The notes under the pieces were generated by a model, which worked only from the letters and a program-made list of their open reading frames with translations, was not told the DNA's origin and made no database searches. A stretch of DNA of 64,000 nucleotides from Sphingomonas faeni (GTDB lineage: Bacteria; Pseudomonadota; Alphaproteobacteria; Sphingomonadales; Sphingomonadaceae): contig NZ_JANBVH010000025.1 in the NCBI RefSeq assembly GCF_024273235.1, positions 1 through 64,000 of the forward strand, written 5' to 3'. The position numbers and the translations under genes are program-made. How positions within the stretch are numbered: position 1 is the first letter of the stretch; every line of letters starts with the position of its first letter. This document shows, in pieces, positions 35,466 to 44,131 of the stretch.

Positions 35466-37619
35466 TCAGGCCGGTACGATCAGTTCCGCCGCCAGCGATT
35501 CGCCGAACACGCCCCGCTGCCGCACCGCGACGCCGACCGGCCCGCCTCGCTCGGCCGCACTGAGGACGATCCACGGCACCGACACATCGATGTCCCGCAC
35601 ATCGGTTCCCGTCGTCCCCGTCGTCAGCGTCACGCGGTACGCCTCGCTTTCCTCGGCCAGCGGCGAGTCGACCCCGTCGATCCAGCGCCATCCCGCCCGG
35701 CTTCGCCGCGTCCACCGTACCGTCGCGCCGCCATCCGCCTCGCCACGCCAGCCGAGATGCACCGGAGACGGCGGCACCACCGACGCCCCGTGCAGCACGC
35801 ACCGCGTCTCCACCGGGGTCGCGTCGCCCACGCCCGACGCCATCACCCGAACCTCGCGCCCCAGCACCGACACCGGCAGGTCGAACGCCCGCGCCGCCTC
35901 CGCCTCGATCAGCACGAACCGATCCCCGACGAACTGCAAGCCGATGGCGGCCTCGCTCCCCCGCCGCCCCCGCAGCAACCCGCTCAACCGCCACCGCGCG
36001 CCGCCCAAGGGTTCCGCCCGACCGAACTGGACGAGTTCGTCGCCGATCAGCGCCAGATTGACCCCACGATCGAGCGCCGCCGCATCGGCGTCACCCAGTT
36101 CCATGTCCGCATGCGCCAAAATGATCTCGAACACCCCCCGACGGTCGACCAGAGTCGCCGGCGCTCCCGACGCGACCACCACGATCGTCCCCAGCACCGC
36201 GGGCGCGGCCGCTACACCGGCCGCCACCCAACTCACCCCGTCGTCCACGCTGTAGAGCAGAGCCGCCTGCCGCCACGCCGCACCCGAGCCGGCAGCAACC
36301 ACGGTCATTCGCGGCGCGCGCAACGGCGTCTCCTCCAGCCCCGGAACCTCGAACGCGCGCAGGATCGTCGCCCCGACGACCGCATCGACCGCCCCCGAAA
36401 CGCGCCCGCTCGTCGCGGTCGCCGGCAGCGACGCCGCCACCAGCGGCACCAGCCCCAGGGTCGTCACCATCCCCTCGATGCTGACGTCGGCCACCCGCCA
36501 CACGCCGCCCTCCCCCGCGACCGTCACGCAAGCCCCAGGCGCAATCGCCATCGCCCCAAACCCCGCCGCTACGGTCCGACGCACCCGCCCAGCCTCGGCC
36601 CGCGCCAGCATCGCCTCCGCCACCGTCTTCGCCGCGCCAGCCTCCAGCACCGCCGGCACCTCGACCCGCTCATCGCGCACGCCAGCCCCCGGCCGCCGAG
36701 CCCGCTGCACCCCGGCCTGGTAATCCCGCGCCGCGTCATAATAGCCGACCGTCACCGTCCGCGGCACGGTCTCGATCGCCGCCACCGCCCGAGCCCGCCG
36801 GACACCCTTGCCCGAAACCGCAAACCCCTCATCGGCCACCGCGACGGTCGCCCCCGCCGCATCCCGCATCACCAGCCCCCTCCCGGAGGGCGCAAACCAG
36901 GCCCCGCCAGCCTGCCCCAGCATCTCCAGCACCGCCCGAATGCTCCCGCCCGACGCCGCGAACCCGCCCACCGCCAGCGAGGCGGCCCCCGAGACCTCCC
37001 CCGCCAGCGCCTTCGCGATCGTCGACACCAACACCACGCCCTCGTCCGCAATCACCTCGAAACTCAGCGACGGGATCCGATTCCCGAAATCCGCCAGCTG
37101 CAACATCTCGAACACGGCGTAGGCGCACCCGCGATACGCCGGCGTCCCCGCCCCCTCCGCGGACGCGATCAACGGATCCACAGCCTGATCCTCGCCCCCC
37201 CGATGCAACCGAAACCCGGTCGCCGTCTTGAAGTCCCCAGCCGCCCCCCGCAGCAGCTTCCCCTCGGCCCAGATCCGCCCGATGCCCAGCACCGCCCGCG
37301 CCGACACCAGCACCGCGAACGACGCCGCATAGGAATAGGTCGCCGTCCCCGCCTGCCCCTTGCCGGTGCCCGAGACGGTCCGGTTCTCGATCAGGTCAGT
37401 CGCCCAGATCACCGTCCCCGCCACCCGCATCGTCCCGAACAACTTCGGAATCTGGCTGCCGTAAGACGACGTCTGCACCGCCAGCTCGACCAGCCGAGGC
37501 CCCTCCTTCCGCGTGCCGAAGAGCGCATGATCCACCGACTGCCCGATCAGCGCGCCGATCGCGCCGCCGATCGGCCCGCCCACCGCGCTCCCCACCGCGG
37601 TCAATACCAAGGTCGCCAT
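35466..37619 (-). CDS. GTA gp15, tail hub / host-specificity protein
   Basis: A 717-residue protein. The start region (AVGSAVGGPIGGAIGALIGQSVDHALFG) and PRLVELAVQTSSYGSQIPKLFG are hallmarks of the GTA megatron and related tail-tip proteins. A central region rich in beta-strands follows (phage tail protein domain) with a C-terminal Ala/Val-rich part. It is much shorter than the about 1300-residue RcGTA gp15 and probably lacks its outer domains. ATG 37619 (MATLVLT) is chosen; the frame begins 8 codons earlier. Confidence 0.9.
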   Translation of the reverse strand: MATLVLTAVGSAVGGPIGGAIGALIGQSVDHALFGTRKEGPRLVELAVQTSSYGSQIPKLFGTMRVAGTVIWATDLIENRTVSGTGKGQAGTATYSYAASFAVLVSARAVLGIGRIWAEGKLLRGAAGDFKTATGFRLHRGGEDQAVDPLIASAEGAGTPAYRGCAYAVFEMLQLADFGNRIPSLSFEVIADEGVVLVSTIAKALAGEVSGAASLAVGGFAASGGSIRAVLEMLGQAGGAWFAPSGRGLVMRDAAGATVAVADEGFAVSGKGVRRARAVAAIETVPRTVTVGYYDAARDYQAGVQRARRPGAGVRDERVEVPAVLEAGAAKTVAEAMLARAEAGRVRRTVAAGFGAMAIAPGACVTVAGEGGVWRVADVSIEGMVTTLGLVPLVAASLPATATSGRVSGAVDAVVGATILRAFEVPGLEETPLRAPRMTVVAAGSGAAWRQAALLYSVDDGVSWVAAGVAAAPAVLGTIVVVASGAPATLVDRRGVFEIILAHADMELGDADAAALDRGVNLALIGDELVQFGRAEPLGGARWRLSGLLRGRRGSEAAIGLQFVGDRFVLIEAEAARAFDLPVSVLGREVRVMASGVGDATPVETRCVLHGASVVPPSPVHLGWRGEADGGATVRWTRRSRAGWRWIDGVDSPLAEESEAYRVTLTTGTTGTDVRDIDVSVPWIVLSAAERGGPVGVAVRQRGVFGESLAAELIVPA

Positions 37620-37620
37620 G

Positions 37621-37992
37621 TCACACCCCCACCCGCCAAACACCGATCAGCGGCCAAGGCGGCAGCCCCGGCCGCTCCACCACGCGCCGCAGACCCGAGT
37701 CCGCATGCACGAACCCGCCCGCCGTCCTGATCCCCAGATGAATCTGCCCCGGCCCCACCGCCATCACCAGCACGTCGCCCGGCTCGGCCTCGGCAACCCG
37801 CACCAGCACCCGATCGAGCAAACCCCAATCGCTACCCCGCAACGAATACCCGCTCGGAACCGCGCCGAGATAACCCCCAGCCCGCAAGGCCAGCGCGACC
37901 AGCCCGACACAATCGAGCCCATCCGCCCCCCGCCCATGCAACCGAAACCGCGTCCCCACCGCGCGCAGGGCAGCCTCCGCAACCGCGCTCAA
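37621..37992 (-). CDS. GTA gp14, NlpC/P60-like cell-wall peptidase
   Basis: A small protein of about 123 residues with the catalytic Cys motif GADGLDCVGLV and the later His segment QIHLGIRTAGGFVHADSG. It likely cuts peptidoglycan during DNA delivery. The only good start is TTG 37992, overlapping the gp13 stop (TTGA); the frame continues upstream inside gp13. Confidence 0.85.
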   Translation of the reverse strand: MSAVAEAALRAVGTRFRLHGRGADGLDCVGLVALALRAGGYLGAVPSGYSLRGSDWGLLDRVLVRVAEAEPGDVLVMAVGPGQIHLGIRTAGGFVHADSGLRRVVERPGLPPWPLIGVWRVGV

Positions 37993-38786
37993 GCCCCCGG
38001 ATACCGGGTAAGCAGATCGATCCCCGGCAGAAACGGCTCCCCCCGAAAGTTCACCGCATTCCCGAACCGCCCCGCACAAGTGGCAAGACTCTTGTCACAG
38101 CCCTCGACGACCTCGACCAGCACCCCTGCCTCGACCACGAACGCCGGCACCGCGCGCAACGTGACCACCACCCCGGCACCCCGCGCGACAGCACTCTCCA
38201 ACCCACAATTCGCCCCCCCGAACCACCGCAACAGCCCGCCCCCAAGCCCCTCCGCGCCAGCATCCAGCGTCACCACCGCCCCCTCGCACGCGACGACCCG
38301 AGCAAACCGCCGCCGCCCCGCCATCGCCACCCGACACCGCCGATCCCCCAGCTCCGCCCGACACTCCGGCGACGTCTCCTCGACAACCGCCCGATCCAGC
38401 GCAGCACTCGCCCCCCGCAACTCCGCAGTGAACCCCGCATCCCCCAGCTCGACCGCCCCGATCACGCCCTCCCCCAGCTCGACCCGAGCAGTCGGATCGC
38501 TCCAGTCCACCGCAAACAGCACCACCCGAGCCCCATCCCAGCGCCCGCCGAGCAAATCCCGCTCGCCGATTGCAGCGGAGGTCAGCGCGCCGGCGACATC
38601 CATCGTATCCGCCTCCAGCCCCTCACTCCGCTGGATAGCTGAAGGCGTCATCCCCGGCGCCGCCCGGTGCACCAGCCCGTCCACCACCAAATCCCGGTCA
38701 TGCGCGGTCAGGCCCACAGCCACCCCATCCCGCCGCTCGATCCGCCAACACAGCGCGATCGTCGCCAGCTCAGCATCCAGAAACAT
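37989..38786 (-). CDS. GTA gp13 (DUF2163), tail tip protein
   Basis: A 265-residue protein matching DUF2163 with phage BR0599-type C-terminus: LCWRIERRDGVAVGLTAHDRDL at the N-terminus, PGMTPSAIQRSEGL, then SPECRAELGDRRC and FGNAVNFRGEPFLPG at the C-terminus. Four Cys in the C-terminal half may bind a metal or iron-sulfur cluster, as seen for the RcGTA tail iron-binding protein. It lies upstream of gp14. Confidence 0.9.
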   Translation of the reverse strand: MFLDAELATIALCWRIERRDGVAVGLTAHDRDLVVDGLVHRAAPGMTPSAIQRSEGLEADTMDVAGALTSAAIGERDLLGGRWDGARVVLFAVDWSDPTARVELGEGVIGAVELGDAGFTAELRGASAALDRAVVEETSPECRAELGDRRCRVAMAGRRRFARVVACEGAVVTLDAGAEGLGGGLLRWFGGANCGLESAVARGAGVVVTLRAVPAFVVEAGVLVEVVEGCDKSLATCAGRFGNAVNFRGEPFLPGIDLLTRYPGA

Positions 38787-38804
38787 GGAAGTCTCCTCTG
38801 AAAA

Positions 38805-38935
38805 CCCCTCTCCCTTAAGGGGAGAGGGAGGGACCCGCGCGAAGCGTGGGAGGGTGAGGGCACGCTAACCAAAAAACGTGCCCTCACCCTCCCGTCGCAA
38901 GTGCTCCTCCTTCCCTCTCCCCAACGGGAGAGGGG
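38805..38935. repeat. Palindromic repeat family A (gp12-gp13 gap)
   Basis: Arms CCCCTCTCCCTTAAGGGGAG and CTCTCCCCAACGGGAGAGGG, with inner GGGAGGGTGAGGGCACG / CGTGCCCTCACCCTCCC. It fills the gap between gp12 and gp13. Family A is seen only inside the GTA cluster. Confidence 0.93.
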
Positions 38936-41236
38936 TTATTCCCGCACCTCGACCAGCGGCACACTCGCGGCCACCCCAGCCAGAAACGTAGCCCGCGCCA
39001 CGCTCAACCGATCCTCGGCAAACCGCACCGGCACATCGAACACAAACCCCGCCGTCACCAACGCCCCGGCAAGCGGCGCCAGATCCAGCACCACCCACCC
39101 GCCTGCCTCCACCGAAAACGCCGAAGTCCCCACGCCCCCCACCGCCACCGAGACACTGCCAGCAACAGGCCGGGTGATCCGCCGCTCCGCCGCGCCATAA
39201 GATTTCACCAAGGCGAACCGCCGCGTAAAATCGTCGCCGACCCCGACGACCTCGCCCACCGCGTCGAAATCGAAAGGATCCCGCAACCGAAACCCCCGCG
39301 CCGCCCCCATCCGCGCCCGAAAGAACGCCAGCAAAACCCCGATATCCGCCTCGCTCCTAAGCCCGGGCCCCACGTCATACGCCGTCCGCGCCTCCGCCCA
39401 GGCGGCATTGCGTGCCTCCCGCCCCCCCGCACTCGTCAGGATCGCGGTCGAGAACTCAGGCGCAACCTCGGCCTCACGCCCCAGCGCCAACGGAAACAGC
39501 ACGTCATCGAACGCGTCCACGACCTCGTCTCCCCCGGAATTATCGAAATGCACGAACCCATCCCGCATCACCTGCGGCAGCGCCCACAGGAACGTCTCCG
39601 CCACCCCACGCGCCCGAGCGACCTCGGCCGCCGCCTCGATCAGCCCCCATTCCGCCACCTGATCGGGCCCCTGGTCCGGCTGCAACACGAACCCCGACAG
39701 ATAATGCTGCCGGTCCGCAGGATACCCCAGCCGCGCGAACGCCACCGCCACGCCCTCGGCCGACGACGCGGTATCCCCCGCCGTCACCCAGTCGTAATCC
39801 TCCAGCTGCAGCACATCGAAGGCAGGGCTCGCCCACCCCACCGGCATGTTCGCCCGCTTCGCCTCCGGCGCCTTCGCCTCCAGCACGGTCGGCAGATACG
39901 TCAGCAGGTGGGACACGCATCCCCCCGCGCCCAACGAAAGCGCGGCCCCCTTCGCTGCCGCCACCAGCGCCGCCGTAGACGCCGCCAGGCAAACCCCCGC
40001 AGCATCCAGCGTCGCGATCTGCGCAAGCGTCTTCGACCGCCGAATGCTCGCCATCTCGACCGGCGCAAACGCCGCCACCGCGCTCGCGTCATAGAAGCAC
40101 GGCCGCCCATCCGGCATCACCCACCACCACGGCTCGCCCACCTGGAACTTGGCCGCGAGCCCCGCCGCCACCGCAATCCCCATGAACGCCCGAGCCACGG
40201 CCTGCAGATACCCCATCGCCCCAGCATGCGCCGGCGACAGCAACGTCGAAGGCGGCTCCCATCCCGTCAGCGCGGGCGCGCCATCGGCAGCCCGCTGTTT
40301 CCAGTCGCCCCAGCAATGCGCATCGAACAGCTCGTAACTCAGCGACCAGATCACATCGAAGCCAAGCGCCTTCGCCCGCGCCGCGAAATCCCGATGCCAG
40401 GCCGCACACGCGACATTCAAGACGCCCCCCGCCGCCGACACGTAAAACCCGCCGCCTGCCGCCTCGAGCCGGAAATAATGGCTCATCCCGACATACTGCA
40501 CGATGCTCCCGCGGTACCCGAGATGCAGCGCATTGCGCAGCAACCGCGCCGGCGTCAGGTTATAGCTATCGTCATACCCGCCCGCGATCCGAACCCCGTG
40601 CTCGGGCACCACCGCATCGCCGATCGCCAGCACCGCCCCCGGCCCCTCGCAGACGAGATCGGTCCACTCGACCCACCCCTCGCGCGGCGCAGCCAGCGGA
40701 ACGTCCGACCCGGTATAATCCGGCGGCACCACCGACACGAACATCCGGTCGATATCCCCCGCCCACACCGGATCGCTATCCTCGGGCAGCTCATACCCGC
40801 CGACCATCGCCGCGAAATCGAGCGAGACGACCGCATCCTCCGGCGTCCCCACCGCATAATTCCACAACCGCACATACCAGGACCGCGCCACCCCCGCCGC
40901 ATCCCGCCCCTCGATCGTAAGCGTCGGGCCATTGATCGCGTCCAGCGCCATCACCCCCGAAGACCGCCACCGAAACCGCAGCCGACAGTCCCGAAAATCC
41001 CGCGACGTCTCGTACCGCAGCAAAGGATGATCGAACCGATCCTCAGCCGCCCAGATCACCCCCGCCAGATCATCCGCCTTATAGAAGACGGCATCCACCC
41101 GAAGGGACGCCGGGCCGGTCGTCACCACCGAAGCCATCATCGGCCGCGGAAAATCCACCGTCCAAAACCGAGGATCGAACCGCGAGACCAGCCCCTCGAC
41201 CTGCACAGTCCGAGCCGAGCAAAGCCAATGCGCCAT
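38936..41236 (-). CDS. GTA gp12 (DUF2460) with large N-terminal extension
   Basis: A 766-residue protein. The last ~205 residues are the GTA DUF2460 distal tail domain (EFSTAILTSAGGREARN, then YDVGPGLRSEADIGVLLAFFRARMGAARGFRLRDP). The first ~550 residues are absent in the short RcGTA gp12. They start MAHWLCSARTVQVEG and include a region like a TIM barrel (GFDVIWSLSYELFD, GEPWWWVMPDGRPCFYD, ALPQVMRDGFVHFDNSG). The extension may be a sheath or baseplate domain, or a glycosidase-like fold. ATG 41236 follows AGGAGA. Confidence 0.85.
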   Translation of the reverse strand: MAHWLCSARTVQVEGLVSRFDPRFWTVDFPRPMMASVVTTGPASLRVDAVFYKADDLAGVIWAAEDRFDHPLLRYETSRDFRDCRLRFRWRSSGVMALDAINGPTLTIEGRDAAGVARSWYVRLWNYAVGTPEDAVVSLDFAAMVGGYELPEDSDPVWAGDIDRMFVSVVPPDYTGSDVPLAAPREGWVEWTDLVCEGPGAVLAIGDAVVPEHGVRIAGGYDDSYNLTPARLLRNALHLGYRGSIVQYVGMSHYFRLEAAGGGFYVSAAGGVLNVACAAWHRDFAARAKALGFDVIWSLSYELFDAHCWGDWKQRAADGAPALTGWEPPSTLLSPAHAGAMGYLQAVARAFMGIAVAAGLAAKFQVGEPWWWVMPDGRPCFYDASAVAAFAPVEMASIRRSKTLAQIATLDAAGVCLAASTAALVAAAKGAALSLGAGGCVSHLLTYLPTVLEAKAPEAKRANMPVGWASPAFDVLQLEDYDWVTAGDTASSAEGVAVAFARLGYPADRQHYLSGFVLQPDQGPDQVAEWGLIEAAAEVARARGVAETFLWALPQVMRDGFVHFDNSGGDEVVDAFDDVLFPLALGREAEVAPEFSTAILTSAGGREARNAAWAEARTAYDVGPGLRSEADIGVLLAFFRARMGAARGFRLRDPFDFDAVGEVVGVGDDFTRRFALVKSYGAAERRITRPVAGSVSVAVGGVGTSAFSVEAGGWVVLDLAPLAGALVTAGFVFDVPVRFAEDRLSVARATFLAGVAASVPLVEVRE

Positions 41237-41252
41237 AGATGTTCTCCTACTG

Positions 41253-41399
41253 TCCCTCGCCCCTCCGGGGAGAGGGAGGGGCCCGCGCGCCCTTGCGCGT
41301 GGGAGGGAGAGGGGCGTGAGGCTAGGAACATCAATCCCAAAGCCCCTCACCCTCCCGTCGCAAGTGCTCCTCCTTCCCTCTCCCCCGAGGGGAGAGGGT
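41253..41399. repeat. Palindromic repeat family A (gp11-gp12 gap)
   Basis: Arms CTCGCCCCTCCGGGGAGAGG and CCTCTCCCCCGAGGGGAGAG plus the inner pair. It fills the space between gp11 and the gp12 ribosome site. Confidence 0.92.
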
Positions 41400-41405
41400 A
41401 AGCCA

Positions 41406-41951
41406 TCATTCCACCGCCAAAGCCGCCTTCACCGCCCGCGCCACCTGCCGCCCGGACTGCGCCAACACCCCCGGAGCACTCCCCCCGGCGGCATTCACGG
41501 TAATCGCCACCCGAACCTCGCGAACTCCACCACCGGAACCAGTCTCGACCCGCCCGCTGGAAGTAGGCACGAACACCTCCGCCCCCCGCTCCCCCACGAC
41601 ATAAGCCCGCCCCGGAGACACGGGCCCACCGGTAGCCCGCCCCGGCAACCCGCCAACCAACCCGGCCAGCGCCCCACTCAAACCCCCACCACTCAAAACA
41701 GACTGCACCCCAGCCTTCAAAGCCGCCGAAGCAATCGCATCCAGCGCCGACAACGCGACCCCCTTCAACTCCTCGAACCCCAATTTCCCCGACCGAACCG
41801 CCCGCAACAGCCCCGCCTCCAGCCGAAGCGCAGCCCGCTCCGCCCCAGCCCCGAGCACGCCCTCCAACTCCCCCCGCATCGCCTCCACATCACGCGAGAA
41901 CCCGTTCGTATCCGCCCGCACGCTCACCAGCGCCGCATCAAGATCATCCAT
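41406..41951 (-). CDS. GTA gp11, tail tape measure protein (short type)
   Basis: A 181-residue protein. It starts with a charged helical half (VSVRADTNGFSRDVEAMRGE), then a Gly/Ala-rich hydrophobic region and a tape-measure signature GRATGGPVSPGRAYVVGERG followed by AEVFVPTSSG, as in RcGTA gp11. It spans the tail tube. The ATG overlaps the end of gp10.1 by 8 bases. Confidence 0.88.
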   Translation of the reverse strand: MDDLDAALVSVRADTNGFSRDVEAMRGELEGVLGAGAERAALRLEAGLLRAVRSGKLGFEELKGVALSALDAIASAALKAGVQSVLSGGGLSGALAGLVGGLPGRATGGPVSPGRAYVVGERGAEVFVPTSSGRVETGSGGGVREVRVAITVNAAGGSAPGVLAQSGRQVARAVKAALAVE

Positions 41952-42135
41952 CAGGAAAAGCCTCCCTCAACCGCGCGATCGTCGAAGCATCCGGCGGCGT
42001 TTGCACGTCCCCCACCAAAGCCCCCACGACCCCCGCCAATTCCGCCGGCGTAGCCCGCCAGAACACCTCCGGCGCCCACCCCAACATCGCCCCCGCAAAC
42101 CCGGCGAGCCGCGCAGCGCTGTCGGAAAACGTCAC
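41944..42135 (-). CDS. GTA gp10.1, small tail-assembly protein (rcc01693 family)
   Basis: A 63-residue protein, VTFSDSAARLAGFAGAMLGW followed by PEVFWRATPAELAGVV. The GW..xxFW..TPxELA pattern marks the small rcc01693-type GTA protein that forms the overlapping part of the tail chaperone pair. GTG 42135 overlaps the gp10 stop (GTGA). It was placed by frame inside a longer open frame. Confidence 0.85.
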   Translation of the reverse strand: MTFSDSAARLAGFAGAMLGWAPEVFWRATPAELAGVVGALVGDVQTPPDASTIARLREAFPDG

Positions 42136-42446
42136 TTCCCCGCCAGGATCTGCCGCAGCAGCACCCGCAACACCGGCGTCACCGCGGCGAGCCCAGCCTC
42201 GACGACAGCCTCCCCCAGCCGCTCCCGAGTAACCCCCTCGGGACACTCGCGCAGGCAATGCCAGAACAGCCCCACCATCTCCCCGATCCCGAGTTTCCCC
42301 TCCGCCGCGCGCTCCACCAGCGCAAACAAAGGCCCCAACTCGCTCTCGGCGGCCACCAAAGCCGCAAAGCTAGGCCGCAAGACAAGAGTCTCCCCCCCAA
42401 CCCGAAGAGCCCCCTCCCCCCGAACCGAATTCGCCAGATCGTTCAT
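42132..42446 (-). CDS. GTA gp10, tail assembly chaperone
   Basis: A 104-residue protein, MNDLANSVRGEGALRVGGET followed by LVLRPSFAALVAAESELGPL and the segment GEMVGLFWHCLRE, the usual gp10 family layout. It pairs with gp10.1 on tape-measure protein. ATG 42446 has AAGGA upstream; the frame is open further back into a repeat. Confidence 0.88.
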   Translation of the reverse strand: MNDLANSVRGEGALRVGGETLVLRPSFAALVAAESELGPLFALVERAAEGKLGIGEMVGLFWHCLRECPEGVTRERLGEAVVEAGLAAVTPVLRVLLRQILAGK

Positions 42447-42463
42447 AAGAATGTCCTTAAAAA

Positions 42464-42599
42464 CCCCCTCTCCCTTCAGGGGAGAGGGAGGGGCCCGCGC
42501 GAAGCGTGGGAGGGTGAGGGCACGGCTCACCAAAGCACGTGCCCTCACCCTCCCGTCGCCTGCGGCTCCTCCTTCCCTCTCCCCAAAGGGGCGAGGGAA
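42464..42599. repeat. Palindromic repeat family A (gp9-gp10 gap)
   Basis: Arms CCCCTCTCCCTTCAGGGGAG and CTCTCCCCAAAGGGGCGAGG with inner GGGAGGGTGAGGGCACG / CGTGCCCTCACCCTCCC. It is a full copy. Confidence 0.93.
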
Positions 42600-42604
42600 A
42601 GCCG

Positions 42605-43012
42605 CTAACCCACCACCACCGCCCCAGAACTCTCCAAACTCAGCGTATAAGACCGCTCCCCATTGAAATCCCCGGCATAGTCCAGCCGCGACACCAGGAA
42701 CTTCCCCGTCATCATATCCCCCCCCTCGAACGCCAGCCGATAATCATCCAGCACCCCCGTCAGCGCGCTGGCCTTCACCCGCAACTCCGCCACCGACCCG
42801 GTAAAAACCCCAGCCCCCGACACCGAAACACTCCGCACCCCGGCCCCCGACAGCAACTGCCGCCACCCCCCGGAATCCTTGGTGGTAACAACGATAGCCT
42901 CCCCGTTCACCGACATCTGCGTCGTCCGCAGCCCCGCCACGGTCGCGTAGACCACCGGCGCCGCCCCGTTCCCCACCTTCAGCAGGAACGCACTCCCCTT
43001 CTCCACCGCCAT
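42605..43012 (-). CDS. GTA gp9, major tail tube protein
   Basis: A 135-residue protein, MAVEKGSAFLLKVGNGAAP then AGLRTTQMSVNGEAIVVTTK, the TP901-1-type tube fold signature of RcGTA gp9. It ends with LSLESSGAVVV. It polymerises into the tail tube. ATG 43012 follows GGAGG. Confidence 0.92.
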   Translation of the reverse strand: MAVEKGSAFLLKVGNGAAPVVYATVAGLRTTQMSVNGEAIVVTTKDSGGWRQLLSGAGVRSVSVSGAGVFTGSVAELRVKASALTGVLDDYRLAFEGGDMMTGKFLVSRLDYAGDFNGERSYTLSLESSGAVVVG

Positions 43013-43025
43013 GTCAGCTCCCTCC

Positions 43026-43050
43026 ATGTTTCCCCGCGAAGGCGGGGACC
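43026..43050. repeat. Half copy of family E palindrome (gp8-gp9 gap)
   Basis: One arm, TTTCCCCGCGAAGGCGGGGA, near the end of gp8; the second arm is diverged or missing. Confidence 0.7.
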
Positions 43051-43082
43051 CAGCCTGCACCGCGTCTTCGCGGCGCAAAATC

Positions 43083-43466
43083 TCAACTCTCCCGGTACAT
43101 CCGCACCAGAAACTCAGCCGTCCCCCGCCACCGATCCCCAACCCGCAGCACCCGAGACCGAACCAGCGCCAGCCGAACCACCCGCCACTCCTCGCCAAGA
43201 TCAGGGGCGAGTAACTCCAACCCCTCCTCCGCCACCGCCAGCAGCGCGCGAACCCGAACCGGCCGCTCACCCCCATCGAACAGCGTCAGCAGAACGCGCC
43301 CCTCCCGCCCGACCCAGGTCTTGGTGCTCCAGTCCGACAGCACCGGCTCGTCGACCACCGCATACGGCAGCCCCCCCCGCACCGGCGGCGCATCGAACAC
43401 ACTGACGTCCAGCACCGCGTTCAGCCGCGCTACGATCGCCGCCTGCAAAACCACCCGCGCACTCAC
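43083..43466 (-). CDS. GTA gp8 (DUF3168), tail terminator-like protein
   Basis: A 127-residue DUF3168 protein: VVLQAAIVARLNAVLDVSVFD, then PPVRGGLPYAVVDEPVLSDWS, then VGREGRVLLTLFDGG. DUF3168 proteins sit at the tail end. GTG 43466 overlaps the gp6 stop (GTGA). No gp7-like gene lies between gp6 and gp8. Confidence 0.88.
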   Translation of the reverse strand: MSARVVLQAAIVARLNAVLDVSVFDAPPVRGGLPYAVVDEPVLSDWSTKTWVGREGRVLLTLFDGGERPVRVRALLAVAEEGLELLAPDLGEEWRVVRLALVRSRVLRVGDRWRGTAEFLVRMYRES

Positions 43467-44011
43467 GAATGCACTCCCGCAGAAAGCCGCATCCGCCGAT
43501 AAGGCCGCCAAAGCGCCGCCACCGCAGCCGGCGGCGCCACATCGCTCTCCCGGTGGTCAAAGAGGTGCGCGACCAGCATCGCCACCCCCTGCGCGATCGG
43601 CGCCGGCACCGCCTCGAACGTCATCGCGATCCCAGCCGAATACGCCACCGCCACCCGCCCCGCAGATCCGGCGGCCAGGATACGAACCCACCCAACCCCA
43701 TCCGCATCGATATCGACCGCATAAGCCCCGACCGCCAACACGAACGGCGCCCCCTCGCTCGGCAACCCGGTAACCCCGGCAATGACGCTGACCGGCGCGA
43801 CCAACAACCGCCGCCACCCCGCCGCACTGGTGACGACGTCCTCGAACGGCCGCACGATCACCGCCGCCCCCAGGAACGCCTCCCCCAGCAACAGCGCGGT
43901 CTGCGCCAATCGCGCCAGCACGGCGTCCTCGCCCGTCTCCACCCGCAACAAAGCCCGCGCCGCGACGACCACCTCAGCGATCACCCCGGCAGAAATCGCC
44001 GACCCACCCAT
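43463..44011 (-). CDS. GTA gp6, head-tail connector protein
   Basis: A 182-residue protein. The region TALLLGEAFLGAAVIVRPFE and ILAAGSAGRVAVAYSAGIAM, with LVAHLFDHRESDVAPPAAV near the end, fits the gp6-type adaptor that attaches to the portal. ATG 44011 is preceded by AGGAGA (reverse strand). Confidence 0.88.
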   Translation of the reverse strand: MGGSAISAGVIAEVVVAARALLRVETGEDAVLARLAQTALLLGEAFLGAAVIVRPFEDVVTSAAGWRRLLVAPVSVIAGVTGLPSEGAPFVLAVGAYAVDIDADGVGWVRILAAGSAGRVAVAYSAGIAMTFEAVPAPIAQGVAMLVAHLFDHRESDVAPPAAVAALWRPYRRMRLSAGVHS

Positions 44012-44026
44012 GCAACGTCTCCTATT

Positions 44027-44093
44027 TCCCTCGCCCCTCCGGGGAGAGGGAGGGGCCCGCGCGCCCTTGCGCGTGGGAGGGAGAGGGGCGTTG
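44027..44093. repeat. Half copy of family A palindrome (gp5-gp6 gap)
   Basis: Left part of family A (CTCGCCCCTCCGGGGAGAGG and the GGGCCCGCGCGCC region). The right arm is reduced to a few C-rich bases before 44122. Confidence 0.8.
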
Positions 44094-44131
44094 GGACGAG
44101 CACCCCTCGACCCAAACCCCTCCCCCGAAGC

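Noticed and set aside
34980..37730. Long plus-strand open frame opposite GTA gp15
   Set aside because: It is a mirror frame of a high-GC gene, rich in Arg/Pro/His, and overlaps a recognised tail protein.
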